This document shows positions 1-7,833 of a DNA stretch of 23,097 bases, piece by piece. This DNA comes from JBOGOC01 sp050747525. GTDB taxonomy: Bacteria; Acidobacteriota; Polarisedimenticolia; JACPZX01; DASXTC01. Every line of letters starts with the position of its first letter. The first letter of the stretch is position 1. Under the pieces are notes generated by a model, which was not told where the DNA came from, did not search any database, and worked only from the letters and a program-made list of their open reading frames with translations. Where the stretch lies: positions 1 to 23,097 of the forward strand of contig JBOGOC010000082.1 of NCBI GenBank assembly GCA_050747525.1, read 5' to 3'. Position numbers and translations under genes: made by a program.

Positions 1-153
1 GGAGCCTGAGCCGGGTCGAGCCAGCGTTGGCCGCGCGCGCTTTTGCGCGGCCAGCGAGCGAGGGCGAGGAGGGAGGTGGAGCGAGTAAGGCGTGGCCAAC
101 GCCACGCCGTCGAGCGCGCCTCGGAGACCACTCCCCGCCGGGCGGCGCCCGTC
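1..153 (+). repeat. Dispersed structured repeat, copy A
   Basis: This 153-base stretch matches the reverse complement of 11281-11433, which has the same length. The first 53 bases agree at 50 positions, and the last 32 (122-153) at 31. Two hairpins are visible. The outer one pairs TGGCCGCGC (28-36) with GCGCGGCCA (45-53) around an 8-base loop. The inner one pairs GGCGTGGC (89-96) with GCCACGCC (101-108) around the loop CAAC. The copy lies 50 bases past the stop of the response regulator at 204-1166. It may extend beyond the left window edge. It could be a repeat-borne terminator, a small non-autonomous mobile element, or a conserved 3'-UTR element. Confidence 0.8.
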
Positions 154-169
154 ACCTACGGCACGGCCT

Positions 170-192
170 CGGAGACCACTCCCGCCGACCGG
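170..192 (+). repeat. Partial copy of the repeat's terminal block
   Basis: CGGAGACCACTCCCGCCGAC and the bases after it repeat the end block of copy A (122-142) with one C missing. The fragment lies between copy A and the stop codon of the response-regulator gene, so the 3' flank holds one and a half units of the block in tandem. Confidence 0.6.
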
Positions 193-203
193 CTCCCCCG
201 ACT

Positions 204-1166
204 TCAGCGCGACGGGACGGGGACCAGCAGGCCGCGGGACAGGAGGTCCTGCACGGCTGCGTACACGGCCAGGTCGGTCTCGGGGACCGTGTTCACGATG
301 TGGTCCACGGAATCACCCCTGTCCCCTGCTGTGAAGAGGATGAGGCGCTGCATTGTGCTGAGCTGGAGGTTCTCCAGAGCTAACCGGTGCTCGGGGGCGA
401 TCTTCAGATGCTGATCGCCCGGAGGCAGCGCGGCGATCAGGTCCTTCAGCTCGTCGAGGTGGGCGAAGCCTTCCATCAGCACCGATGAGGTGCTCCCGCT
501 GATGACCGGGGCCACGCGGGAGGGGACCTTCCCCGGCTCGAAGGAGAACCGTGCCTCGGGCCAGGCCACCACGCGGAACAGGGCCTTCTCTCCAGTCAGT
601 CCCTGTGCCTCCGCGTTGAGGATCCGGCCGTGATCGAAATAGATACGTCCCACCGAGACCCCCGAGATGTTCAGCGTCCCCGAGCACCCGTTCAGGCTGA
701 GGGCCTGCAGCAGGTCGGCCATCGGCAGGTAGCCGGTGTAGCCCGCGAGGGCGCCGGGCTCGGTGGGCTCGCCGGCCGGCGGGGGTGCCGGGCTGGTGCG
801 CCTCAGCAGGCGGACCGCCCGCGCCACCAGCTCTTCCTTGGCGAACGGCTTCACCACGTAGTCGTCGGCCCCCATCTCCAGCCCCTTGATCCGCTTGGGC
901 ACGTCGCGCTCGGTGGTCAGGAAGATGAAAGGGATCTCGCGCGTGGCCGGGTCGCGCCGTACTTCCTCGCACAGCGCCCAGCCGTCCATGCGGGGCATCA
1001 GGATGTCGGCGATGATGAGGTCGGGCCGCTCGTCGCGGAGGCAAGCCAGCGCCGCCACGCCGTCCTCGGCGATGTAGACCTCGAAGTTTTCGGCGGAGAA
1101 GGCGTCGGAGACGACCTGGCAGATCAGGCGGCTGTCATCCACCACCAGGATCTTCTGCCTGGACAT
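204..1166 (-). CDS. Response regulator with receiver and PATAN (DUF4388) domains
   Basis: This 320-residue protein is a cytoplasmic two-component regulator without a recognisable DNA-binding domain. Residues 3-122 form a receiver: acidic pair D10/D11, phospho-acceptor D54 in IIADILMPRMDG, T84 and K107 in VVKPF. A proline-rich linker (127-138) leads to a PATAN/DUF4388 domain (about 143-250: GYLPMADLLQALSLNG, then GRIYFDHGRILNAEAQG), a fold thought to act in protein-protein signalling. The tail (about 250-320) is helical and unassigned. The start at 1166 is preferred over 1190 because AGGGGG lies 4 bases upstream of it. The gene is divergent from the peroxiredoxin and is followed by the structured repeat. 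A second PATAN protein lies at the far end of the window. The kinase partner is not visible. Confidence 0.9.
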   Translation of the reverse strand: MSRQKILVVDDSRLICQVVSDAFSAENFEVYIAEDGVAALACLRDERPDLIIADILMPRMDGWALCEEVRRDPATREIPFIFLTTERDVPKRIKGLEMGADDYVVKPFAKEELVARAVRLLRRTSPAPPPAGEPTEPGALAGYTGYLPMADLLQALSLNGCSGTLNISGVSVGRIYFDHGRILNAEAQGLTGEKALFRVVAWPEARFSFEPGKVPSRVAPVISGSTSSVLMEGFAHLDELKDLIAALPPGDQHLKIAPEHRLALENLQLSTMQRLILFTAGDRGDSVDHIVNTVPETDLAVYAAVQDLLSRGLLVPVPSR

Positions 1167-1276
1167 GCTGCCCCCTGTTCCAAGGCGCACCTGCGCCTGC
1201 GGGCAAGGAACTTAATGCCGAGGCCCGTCCGGGGCAACATCCCTCGTGCTAACATCCGGCGCAGGAGGATGACACC

Positions 1277-1864
1277 ATGAGCCTGGTCGGCAACCCGGCG
1301 CCCGATTTCGCGGTGCAGGGATACTTCAATGGAGAATTCAAGCAGTACAAGCTTTCGGACTACAAGGGGAAGTGGGTGGTCCTGCTGTTCTATCCGCTCG
1401 ACTTCACCTTCGTCTGCCCCACCGAGGTGCTGAAGTTCCACGACATGTCACCCAAGTTCAACGAGAAGAACTGCCAGATCTTCGGCATCTCGGTGGACTC
1501 GCACTTTTCCCACAAGGCATGGGTCGAGACCGGCAAGGCCGAGGGCGGGCTGGGAGGCAAGCTGTCCTACCCACTGCTGGCCGACATCAACAAGACGATG
1601 GCCCGCAACTACGACGTGCTGATCGAGAACGCCGGCGTGGCGCTGCGCGGGCTGTTCATCATCGACCCGGATGGCGTCGTCCGCCATGCCACCATCAACC
1701 ACCTGCCGGTGGGCCGCTCGGCGCGTGAGGCTCTGCGCGTGCTGACGGGCTTCCAGTTCGTTCGGGAGCACGGCGACCAGGTCTGCCCGGCCGACTGGGA
1801 AGAGGGGCAGGAAACCATGGCGGCCAATCCCCAGGGGATGCGCGACTTCCTCAAGAAGCGCTGA
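1277..1864 (+). CDS. 2-Cys peroxiredoxin (AhpC/TSA family)
   Basis: This 195-residue cytoplasmic thiol peroxidase reduces hydrogen peroxide and organic hydroperoxides. The peroxidatic cysteine is C47 in FTFVCPTE, and the resolving cysteine is C170 in VCPADW, the typical 2-Cys (AhpC/Prx1) arrangement. Length fits the family (E. coli AhpC is 187 residues). A GGLG stretch is present at 90-93, but the C-terminus ends DFLKKR with no YF motif; the GGLG/YF pair marks peroxide-sensitive enzymes, so this one has only half of it. AGGAGG at 1263-1268 sits 8 bases before the ATG. The gene is monocistronic, ending at the terminator at 1891-1916. No AhpF or thioredoxin reductase is adjacent, so the reductant is unknown. 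Confidence 0.95.
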   Translation: MSLVGNPAPDFAVQGYFNGEFKQYKLSDYKGKWVVLLFYPLDFTFVCPTEVLKFHDMSPKFNEKNCQIFGISVDSHFSHKAWVETGKAEGGLGGKLSYPLLADINKTMARNYDVLIENAGVALRGLFIIDPDGVVRHATINHLPVGRSAREALRVLTGFQFVREHGDQVCPADWEEGQETMAANPQGMRDFLKKR

Positions 1865-1890
1865 CCCCGATAAACCGGGAAATACGACCA

Positions 1891-1916
1891 GGGGGCCTCA
1901 CGGCCCCCTTTTTTTT
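1891..1916 (+). terminator. Rho-independent terminator after the peroxiredoxin
   Basis: GGGGGCC (1891-1897), loop TCAC and GGCCCCC (1902-1908) form a perfect 7-bp GC stem followed by eight T residues. It begins 26 bases after the peroxiredoxin stop codon. It is the only canonical terminator I found in the window. Confidence 0.95.
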
Positions 1917-1984
1917 GACCGCAGCCCACTGAATTCAAGGAACCCGTTAGCTCCCGCGGCCAATACACACGATGAGAAGGGGTC

Positions 1985-2013
1985 TTGTAGCGGCATTTAT
2001 TTCAGGGTATAAG
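1985..2013 (+). promoter_or_regulatory. Probable sigma-70-type promoter of the kelch/MopE gene
   Basis: TTGTAG (1985-1990) and TATAAG (2008-2013) are separated by 17 bases, in a locally AT-rich patch unlike the surrounding sequence. The -10 ends 7 bases before the ATG at 2021, so transcription would start at or next to the start codon. AAGG at 2011-2014 overlaps the -10 and would not be in such a transcript. Confidence 0.6.
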
Positions 2014-2020
2014 GCTAGGC

Positions 2021-5000
2021 ATGTGTATCTTGGTTGCGCTTTCCATATCACTCCTCTGGACCATGATTCCGGCCTCTCCACCCGCGGTGCGCGAGCTGAG
2101 CTTCGAGCAACGCGTCGAGGCTCAGGAAGCCATCGAGCGCGTCTACTACGCGCACCAGATCGGGGCGACTCTGCCCTTCGAGCAGGCCGTCCCGCGCGCT
2201 CTCATCGAGAAGAAGGTGAGGAACTACTTGAAGGCCTCGGCCGCCCTGGAGACCTGGTGGTCCACCGAGGTGACCGCCGCCGCGCTGCAGCGGGAAGCGC
2301 AGCGCATGGCCAGGGACTCCCGCCTGCCCGGCCGGTTGATCGAGCTTCACGCGGCCCTTCACCATGATTCCTTCCTGATCCAGGAATGCCTGGCGCGTCC
2401 CGCGCTGGTCAACCGGCTGGCCCGCCGGTTCTTCGCCGATGACGATCGGATCCACGTAGAGGCGAGGCGGCAGGCCGCTGAGCTGGGCCCGGTGACCGAT
2501 GAAGGAGACCGGTTCGTCGTCCTGGGCCCGGCCTCGGAGACGGCCCGCGTGCTCGCCAAGAGAGCCTGGGAGGACTGGTGGCTGGAGCTCGAGGACCGCT
2601 TCGACGAGTCGAAGGTCGCCGCGGTGGCGGACGGGACCTGGATGGTGCCTCGGCCCGTCCAGGCGGCAGGATGCGATCCGCAAGGCACCTGGCTGACCGG
2701 AGGGCTCGAGGACTCTCCCGACCCTACGTACACCGCACGGGCTGTCTGGACCGGCAGCGAGATGATCGTCTGGGGGGGCTCGCACCCGGCGAGGCACCGT
2801 TACGATCCTGCCACTGACAGCTGGTCGGCCATTTCGATCCTGGGCGCTCCGAATCGCACACCCGCTCTCTCCTCAGAGACCTCCTTGGCCTGGACCGGAA
2901 CGATCGTCCTTGCGTGGGGCGGCATCCCCTCGAAGTCGGGCCGTTACAATCCCTCTCTCGATGCCTGGCAGCCGGTGTCCGCGGTGAACGCTCCCACCGG
3001 CACGACCGTCTCCGTGTGGACCGGAACGCAGCTCCTCGTCTGGGGCGGCTCCGACGCGTCGAACAAGAGATATGACCCGATCGCCGACGTCTGGTCGAAC
3101 ATGTCGACGCTCGGTCAGCCGCCTGTCAGGAACATCCCCAGCCTCGTGTGGACGGGGAGCGAGATGATCCTCTGGGGGGGCTATAGAACCCTCAGCGGGC
3201 TGGCCAATTACCAATGGCCCGGCGGGCGATATAACCCCACCACCGACACCTGGTCCCCCATGTCCGACGTGGGCGCTCCATCGAAGCGCGAGCAGCACAG
3301 CGCCGTCTGGACAGGCACCCGCATGGTGATCTGGGGAGGCGCCCAGCAGGCTCCGCCCCCGCCCGGGCCTCCCCCCTCCTTCCCTCTCTACAATTTTGAT
3401 ACAAGCGCCGGGCTCTACGACCCTCAGACCGATACATGGGCGCCCGTGAGCCCTGTCAACGCTCCCAGTCCCCGCCTCGCGCAGATGACCGTATGGACTG
3501 GAAGCCGCATGATCGTCTGGGGCGGCCTTGGGGGTGCACCGTATTCGAACACCGGAGCCATCTACGACCCGGTTGCGAACCTGTGGACACCCATCTCGCC
3601 GACGAACGCACCCGGGGCACGTGCCTACAGTGCCACCGTCTGGACCGGAAACGAGATGATCCTGTGGGGAGGGGCGTTCGCAACCCCTTCACAGATGACA
3701 AAGCCCACCGCCACGGGAGGGCGCTACGATCCTTCCAGCAACACATGGACCCCCATCGGCCTCACGGGGGCGCCGCAGGCGAGAACGAACCACACGGCGG
3801 TCTGGACGGGAAACGAGATGATCGTATGGGGAGGCTCTCCCAACTCGTTTCAGGGCTCCACGGAGGTTCTTGGATCGGGCGCTCGGTTCGATCCGGCCCT
3901 CGGCACGTGGGCTCCGGTCACCCTGGTGGGTGCACCGTCCCCTCGGAGGGAGCACACGGCCGTCTGGACCGGCAGCGAGATGATTGTCTGGGGTGGAATC
4001 GCAGACTCTTCGGGATATCTGCTGTCGGGTGCCCGGTACGATCCGATCACCGACACGTGGGCTGCCACCGGGACCACCAACGCCCCGCCGGCGCGCACGA
4101 ATCACTCTGCGGTGTGGACAGGCAGCGAGATGGTCGTGTGGGGAGGCAAGGGGCCCAACATCGATGGCTTTGTCCAATTGCTCAACACAGGGGGCCTGTA
4201 CGATCCCGCTCATGACCAGTGGACCAGCACCGCGACCTCCGGCGCGCCGGCGGGCAGAGAGCTTCACGCGGCGGTCTGGACCGGAAGCCGGATGATCGTC
4301 TGGGGAGGCGGCTCGGCCACCGGAGGACTCTATGACCCGGTCGCCGACACATGGTCGTCCATGGCCACGACACCCCTTTCAGTGTCCCGCGACCACGCCG
4401 TGTGGAGCGGCACCGAGATGCTCATCTGGGAAGGGACCGGACAGCGATACAACCCCGTGACCGACTCCTGGTCTCCGATGTCGTCCACCACGAATGTGAC
4501 CGGACCGTACTTCAGCATGGCCTGGACCGGCCAGGAGATGATCGTCTGGGGAGGTAGCTTCAAGAACACGGGAATGCGCTACAAACCGGCCACCGACTCC
4601 TGGACCCTCACCACGACGGCCAACGCTCCCTGGCGGCGCGATCACGCCTCGGCCGTCTGGGCCGAAGACGCCATGCTGGTCTGGGGAGGAGGGGACACAG
4701 AGCCCATGCGCAGCGGCGGCGCCTACACCGTGCCCTCAGCCGCGGACGCAGACGGCGACGGCTTCCTGGCGTGGGATCCCGACGCCGGATGTGAAAGAGA
4801 TTGCGACGACGCAAGCCCCGCCGTCTTCCCCGGGGCCACGCAGATCTGCGGAGACGGGCTGAACAACGACTGCTCGCATCCCTCATGGCCGTCGCTTGCC
4901 GGGACGAACGAAGGTGACAACGACGGTGACGGGTTCACTGCGTGCGCCGGAGACTGCGCCGACGCGAGTCCCACCGTTTATCCCGGCGCGCCACAGATCT

Positions 5001-5740
5001 GTGACCATCTGAACAATGACTGCAGCAGTCCCCTCTGGCCCACCCCTGCTTCCGCCGACGATGCCGACGTAGACCAGGACGGGTTCGCTCTGTGCGAAGG
5101 AGACTGCAACGATGCGAGCATGACGGTCTATCCCGGCGCACCCCAGATCTGTGACCGGCTGAACAATGACTGCAGCAGTCCCTCCTGGCCGGCGGTTCCG
5201 GTCTCGGAAACAGATGGAGACCAGGATCAGTACGCTCCCTGCGAGGGGGACTGCGCCGACACGAACGCCACCGTCCACCCTGGGGCCCCGCAGGTCTGCG
5301 GCGATGGATTGAACAACGACTGCTCTCATCCGTCATGGCCGTCGCTCGCCGGGACGAACGAAGTGGACAACGATGGTGACGGGCTCACGTCCTGTCAGGC
5401 GGATTGCGACGATGCGGATCCTGCGTCGTGGCAGGCTCCGGGTGAGGCCCTCGACTTGAGACTGTCAGCCGGCGGCGTCCTGTCCTGGCTGCATCCGGAG
5501 CTGCCGGGGGGCACAGCTCTCCAGTACGACGTGATCCGCGCCGCTTATTATCCCCTGGCTTTCGACATGGGAGTCTGCGTGGAGTCCGACGGGGGAGACA
5601 CCGTAGCCCTGGATACGGAGCTGCCCGTGAATCCGTACCACATCCTGTTCTACCTCGTGCGGGCCCAGAACGGATGCGGCGCCGGCCCGGCCGGCTTCGG
5701 ATCGAACGGCTCGGAGATACCGGCCGTGACCTGCCCCTGA
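2021..5740 (+). CDS. Large exported kelch-repeat protein with MopE-like metal-binding repeats
   Basis: This 1239-residue protein has no assigned function. It opens with a hydrophobic segment (residues 2-20) resembling a signal peptide but with no basic residue ahead of it. A charged helical region follows (about 25-200) that resembles N-terminal modules of other exported kelch proteins, distantly SurA-like; this assignment is tentative. About 240-905 hold 14 repeats of the form AVWTGSEMIVWGG...YDPxTDxW, read as kelch-type beta-propeller blades. About 907-1137 carry cysteine- and aspartate-rich repeats of the MopE type (PF11617-like: DxDGDGF, DCxDASPxVxPGAxQIC, LNNDC), likely binding calcium or another metal. 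The last 100 residues look like a beta-sandwich with C-terminal cysteines. An in-frame TAG at 1988 and the lack of other start codons fix the start. The gene ends 4 bases from the convergent DUF362 gene. A surface or secreted binding role is inference. Confidence 0.85.
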   Translation: MCILVALSISLLWTMIPASPPAVRELSFEQRVEAQEAIERVYYAHQIGATLPFEQAVPRALIEKKVRNYLKASAALETWWSTEVTAAALQREAQRMARDSRLPGRLIELHAALHHDSFLIQECLARPALVNRLARRFFADDDRIHVEARRQAAELGPVTDEGDRFVVLGPASETARVLAKRAWEDWWLELEDRFDESKVAAVADGTWMVPRPVQAAGCDPQGTWLTGGLEDSPDPTYTARAVWTGSEMIVWGGSHPARHRYDPATDSWSAISILGAPNRTPALSSETSLAWTGTIVLAWGGIPSKSGRYNPSLDAWQPVSAVNAPTGTTVSVWTGTQLLVWGGSDASNKRYDPIADVWSNMSTLGQPPVRNIPSLVWTGSEMILWGGYRTLSGLANYQWPGGRYNPTTDTWSPMSDVGAPSKREQHSAVWTGTRMVIWGGAQQAPPPPGPPPSFPLYNFDTSAGLYDPQTDTWAPVSPVNAPSPRLAQMTVWTGSRMIVWGGLGGAPYSNTGAIYDPVANLWTPISPTNAPGARAYSATVWTGNEMILWGGAFATPSQMTKPTATGGRYDPSSNTWTPIGLTGAPQARTNHTAVWTGNEMIVWGGSPNSFQGSTEVLGSGARFDPALGTWAPVTLVGAPSPRREHTAVWTGSEMIVWGGIADSSGYLLSGARYDPITDTWAATGTTNAPPARTNHSAVWTGSEMVVWGGKGPNIDGFVQLLNTGGLYDPAHDQWTSTATSGAPAGRELHAAVWTGSRMIVWGGGSATGGLYDPVADTWSSMATTPLSVSRDHAVWSGTEMLIWEGTGQRYNPVTDSWSPMSSTTNVTGPYFSMAWTGQEMIVWGGSFKNTGMRYKPATDSWTLTTTANAPWRRDHASAVWAEDAMLVWGGGDTEPMRSGGAYTVPSAADADGDGFLAWDPDAGCERDCDDASPAVFPGATQICGDGLNNDCSHPSWPSLAGTNEGDNDGDGFTACAGDCADASPTVYPGAPQICDHLNNDCSSPLWPTPASADDADVDQDGFALCEGDCNDASMTVYPGAPQICDRLNNDCSSPSWPAVPVSETDGDQDQYAPCEGDCADTNATVHPGAPQVCGDGLNNDCSHPSWPSLAGTNEVDNDGDGLTSCQADCDDADPASWQAPGEALDLRLSAGGVLSWLHPELPGGTALQYDVIRAAYYPLAFDMGVCVESDGGDTVALDTELPVNPYHILFYLVRAQNGCGAGPAGFGSNGSEIPAVTCP
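2738..4737 (+). repeat. Array of 14 kelch-like coding repeats
   Basis: Fourteen units of about 45-60 codons each contain the core WTGxxMIVWGG, which recurs at DNA level as variants of GTCTGGACCGGCAGCGAGAT. The WGG core is intact in 13; unit 12 reads WEG, unit 2 is WTGTIVLAWGG and unit 14 WAEDAMLVWGG, so the edges are more diverged. Fourteen units would fit two seven-bladed propellers. Confidence 0.85.
4741..5432 (+). repeat. MopE-like coding repeats in A-B-B-A order
   Basis: Four full repeats and a fifth partial one encode D-rich loops with paired cysteines. Repeats 1 and 4 share the form CGDGLNNDCSHPSWPSLAG; their DNA (4841-4912 and 5291-5362) is identical at 64 of 72 positions. Repeats 2 and 3 share the form CDxLNNDCSSPxWP. 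The array most likely grew by duplication of blocks within the gene. Confidence 0.85.
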
Positions 5741-5744
5741 CGTT

Positions 5745-6881
5745 CTACCGCTCTGCAGGGACCTCGCGCGGCTGGCCGACCGCCACCGCCCCGGGGCCGC
5801 CCGAGCCGTAGCGCTCGTCCATGAAGCGCCCCCACTTGGTGCGGCGGAACTCGCGGATCCGCGACTGGCCGACGAGCGGATACCAGAGCCAGTCGTGGTA
5901 GATGTTGGAAGCCATGGGGGCCCACACCACCATGGGCGAGTGGAGCGCCGCCTTCTCCATGAAGCGCAGCGGACCGCGGCGCAGCATCTGATCGCCCCAG
6001 ATCACGAGCGACCGGCTCACCTCGAAGCCGAAGTTCACGCCCTCGATCGACGAGCCGACGATCTCGATGTCGCGGGGGTCGGCCACGCCCAGCTTCATCT
6101 CGTGCGCGATGCGCAGGTAGTCGATCTTCATCGGATCGAACCCCATCATGCGCGCGGCCACGGCATCGATGGCCACCGAGTCGGCACTGGCCAGGATGTA
6201 GTCCTTCACCTTGGGCACCATGGTGCGCGGCCCGGCTCCGTCTCCGGCCACGGTCCCGTCCATGACCGCGAACACCCCCGGGTGCAGCTCGCGCTGCATC
6301 AGCAGCAGGTCGACCAGCACCTCGTGAATGTGCTTGTGGGCGTAGTGCCGCACCTCTTTGAGCAGGCCGCCGAAGGCGTTCTTGATGGCCCCGGTGGTGA
6401 CGCTGTGGCCGTGCGTCTTCATCGTGGGCAGGTGCAGGATCTGGCGGCCCACGTACATCTCGGGGATCTCGATTCCCTCGGGGAAGATCTGGTTGAGACG
6501 CAGCAGCTTCGACTTGAAGCGGTGGACGATCCACTTCACCTCGGTGAGGGGCTGGAAGGTCAGCCCATGCCGCTGGAGCACCGGGAGCCAGCGGTTGTTG
6601 CGGGCCCCCTTCCACGGCTCGGTGACCACTGTGCGGTTCTCCACGGGCAGGATGGCCGACTGCGGGTACCCGTCCTCCAGCATGGTCTTGAGCACGCCGT
6701 CGACCTGCCAGGGTTGCGAGGAGCATGAGGGGAAGTACTTCGTCCAGGAAAGGTTCAGCTTGAGCAGAGTGGGGATGTCGCGGGACAGGACCTGCTGGTA
6801 GCCGGCCAACCGCATCAGCCGGCCGTAGTCCTCCAGCACGCTCCCCACATCCGTCTTCAGCACAGCAACCCGCGACGTCAT
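5745..6881 (-). CDS. DUF362 domain-containing protein
   Basis: This 378-residue protein belongs to the DUF362 family, whose biochemical role is not settled; some members carry ferredoxin domains, but no CxxCxxC cluster is seen here. Family landmarks are HLPTMKTHG (150-158), GAIKNAFGGL (164-173) and DGTVAGDGAGPR (208-219). It has no signal peptide or clear membrane segment. The ATG at 6881 lies 10 bases after the UbiA-type gene's stop codon, with GAGG about 8 bases upstream, so it is the last gene of the GT39-UbiA-DUF362 unit. Linkage to a prenyltransferase and a lipid-dependent glycosyltransferase suggests a role in membrane lipid or glycan chemistry; that is inference from neighbourhood. It converges on the kelch gene with a 4-base gap. 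Confidence 0.85.
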   Translation of the reverse strand: MTSRVAVLKTDVGSVLEDYGRLMRLAGYQQVLSRDIPTLLKLNLSWTKYFPSCSSQPWQVDGVLKTMLEDGYPQSAILPVENRTVVTEPWKGARNNRWLPVLQRHGLTFQPLTEVKWIVHRFKSKLLRLNQIFPEGIEIPEMYVGRQILHLPTMKTHGHSVTTGAIKNAFGGLLKEVRHYAHKHIHEVLVDLLLMQRELHPGVFAVMDGTVAGDGAGPRTMVPKVKDYILASADSVAIDAVAARMMGFDPMKIDYLRIAHEMKLGVADPRDIEIVGSSIEGVNFGFEVSRSLVIWGDQMLRRGPLRFMEKAALHSPMVVWAPMASNIYHDWLWYPLVGQSRIREFRRTKWGRFMDERYGSGGPGAVAVGQPREVPAER

Positions 6882-6891
6882 GAGCTCGACC

Positions 6892-7833
6892 TCATCGGAA
6901 ATAGAGTATGGCGACCGCCGTCACCACCCACAGCACCACGTTGATCAGCAGCGGCGGATCGGAGTAGAGCGCCCCGGTGGGATTCTCCCCCAGATGGCGC
7001 TGGTGAACCAGGTAAAGGTACCGAAAGATGCCATAGAGCACGAACGGAATGGTGAGCGGCAGGTAGGGCGTGCCCAGCTTGGCCCGCGTCTCGGGAGCCA
7101 GCGTGTACAGGAAGTACGCCACCACCGTGCCGGCCGTCACGATGGAGATCATCTGATCGAGGAAGGCCAGCGAGTACTCGCGCAGGATGGCACGCGTCTC
7201 CTGCGCGCGGCTCTCCAGGAGCGCCAGCTCCTGGCGCCTCTTGGTGAAGCCCAGGAACAGCGACAGCAGCACCGCGCACAGAATGAGCCACGCAGAGATC
7301 TCGACCCCGATCACCACCCCCCCGGCGATGGCCCGGATGACGAACCCCGAAGAGATGATCATGACGTCCACGATCACCACCTTCTTGAGCCATGCCGAGT
7401 ACAGCAGGTTGGTCATCAGGTAGAGGGCCGCCAGCGCCGCGAACGGTGGGCTGAGCTGGTAGGCCAGCACCAGCCCACCCAGGGCCAGAGCCAGGCCCAG
7501 GAGCCCCGCCACCCCCACCGGAAGCTCGCCCGCCGCGAGCGGGCGCCGCGACTTGGTGGGATGCGCCCGGTCGCTTTCCAGGTCCATGATGTCGTTGAGG
7601 ACGTACACGGCGCTGGACACCGCGCAGAACAGCGCGAAGGCGAAGAGCGATCGGAGCAGGTGCGAGGGGTCCGTCAGGGTGTGGGAAAACACCAGAGCGG
7701 CGAAGATGACGCAGTTCTTGATCCACTGCTTCGGCCGAAGCAGCGCCACGATCGCGCGAGCCGGCGATCGGGGGACGCGCGCGGCGTCGACGGTCCCCTG
7801 GACGCTCATCAGGTCACGGTCGGCGATGCTCAT
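6892..7833 (-). CDS. UbiA-family prenyltransferase, decaprenyl-phosphate phosphoribosyltransferase-like
   Basis: This 313-residue integral membrane protein resembles UbiA enzymes related to mycobacterial DPPR synthase, which move phosphoribose from PRPP to a polyprenyl phosphate. The subgroup signature LLRPKQWIKN is at 31-40. The metal-binding aspartate motif NDIMDLESD (80-88) continues into RAHPTKSRRPLAAG. YSAWLKKVVIVDVMIISSGF with RAIAGG is the second conserved cytoplasmic stretch. About nine hydrophobic segments are visible. The ATG at 7833 overlaps the upstream GT39 stop as ATGA and has GGAAGGGG upstream; a second ATG at 7809 is less supported. Another UbiA substrate (a quinone or haem precursor) cannot be excluded, but RPKQW favours the polyprenyl-phosphate branch. 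Confidence 0.85.
   Translation of the reverse strand: MSIADRDLMSVQGTVDAARVPRSPARAIVALLRPKQWIKNCVIFAALVFSHTLTDPSHLLRSLFAFALFCAVSSAVYVLNDIMDLESDRAHPTKSRRPLAAGELPVGVAGLLGLALALGGLVLAYQLSPPFAALAALYLMTNLLYSAWLKKVVIVDVMIISSGFVIRAIAGGVVIGVEISAWLILCAVLLSLFLGFTKRRQELALLESRAQETRAILREYSLAFLDQMISIVTAGTVVAYFLYTLAPETRAKLGTPYLPLTIPFVLYGIFRYLYLVHQRHLGENPTGALYSDPPLLINVVLWVVTAVAILYFR

Noticed and set aside
27..414. Two overlapping plus-strand open frames at the window start
   Set aside because: They run through the structured repeat and the end of the response regulator, and give Arg/Pro-rich sequence without domain features.
2772..3180. Seven-G tracts at 2772-2778 and 3174-3180 as phase-variation sites
   Set aside because: Seven Gs within a GGC/GGG-coding WGG motif in GC-rich DNA is expected by chance, and the tracts are short for switching.
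2738..4737. Regular DNA repeats in the kelch gene as a CRISPR-like array or satellite
   Set aside because: The repeats are in frame, degenerate at third positions and clearly encode kelch blades.
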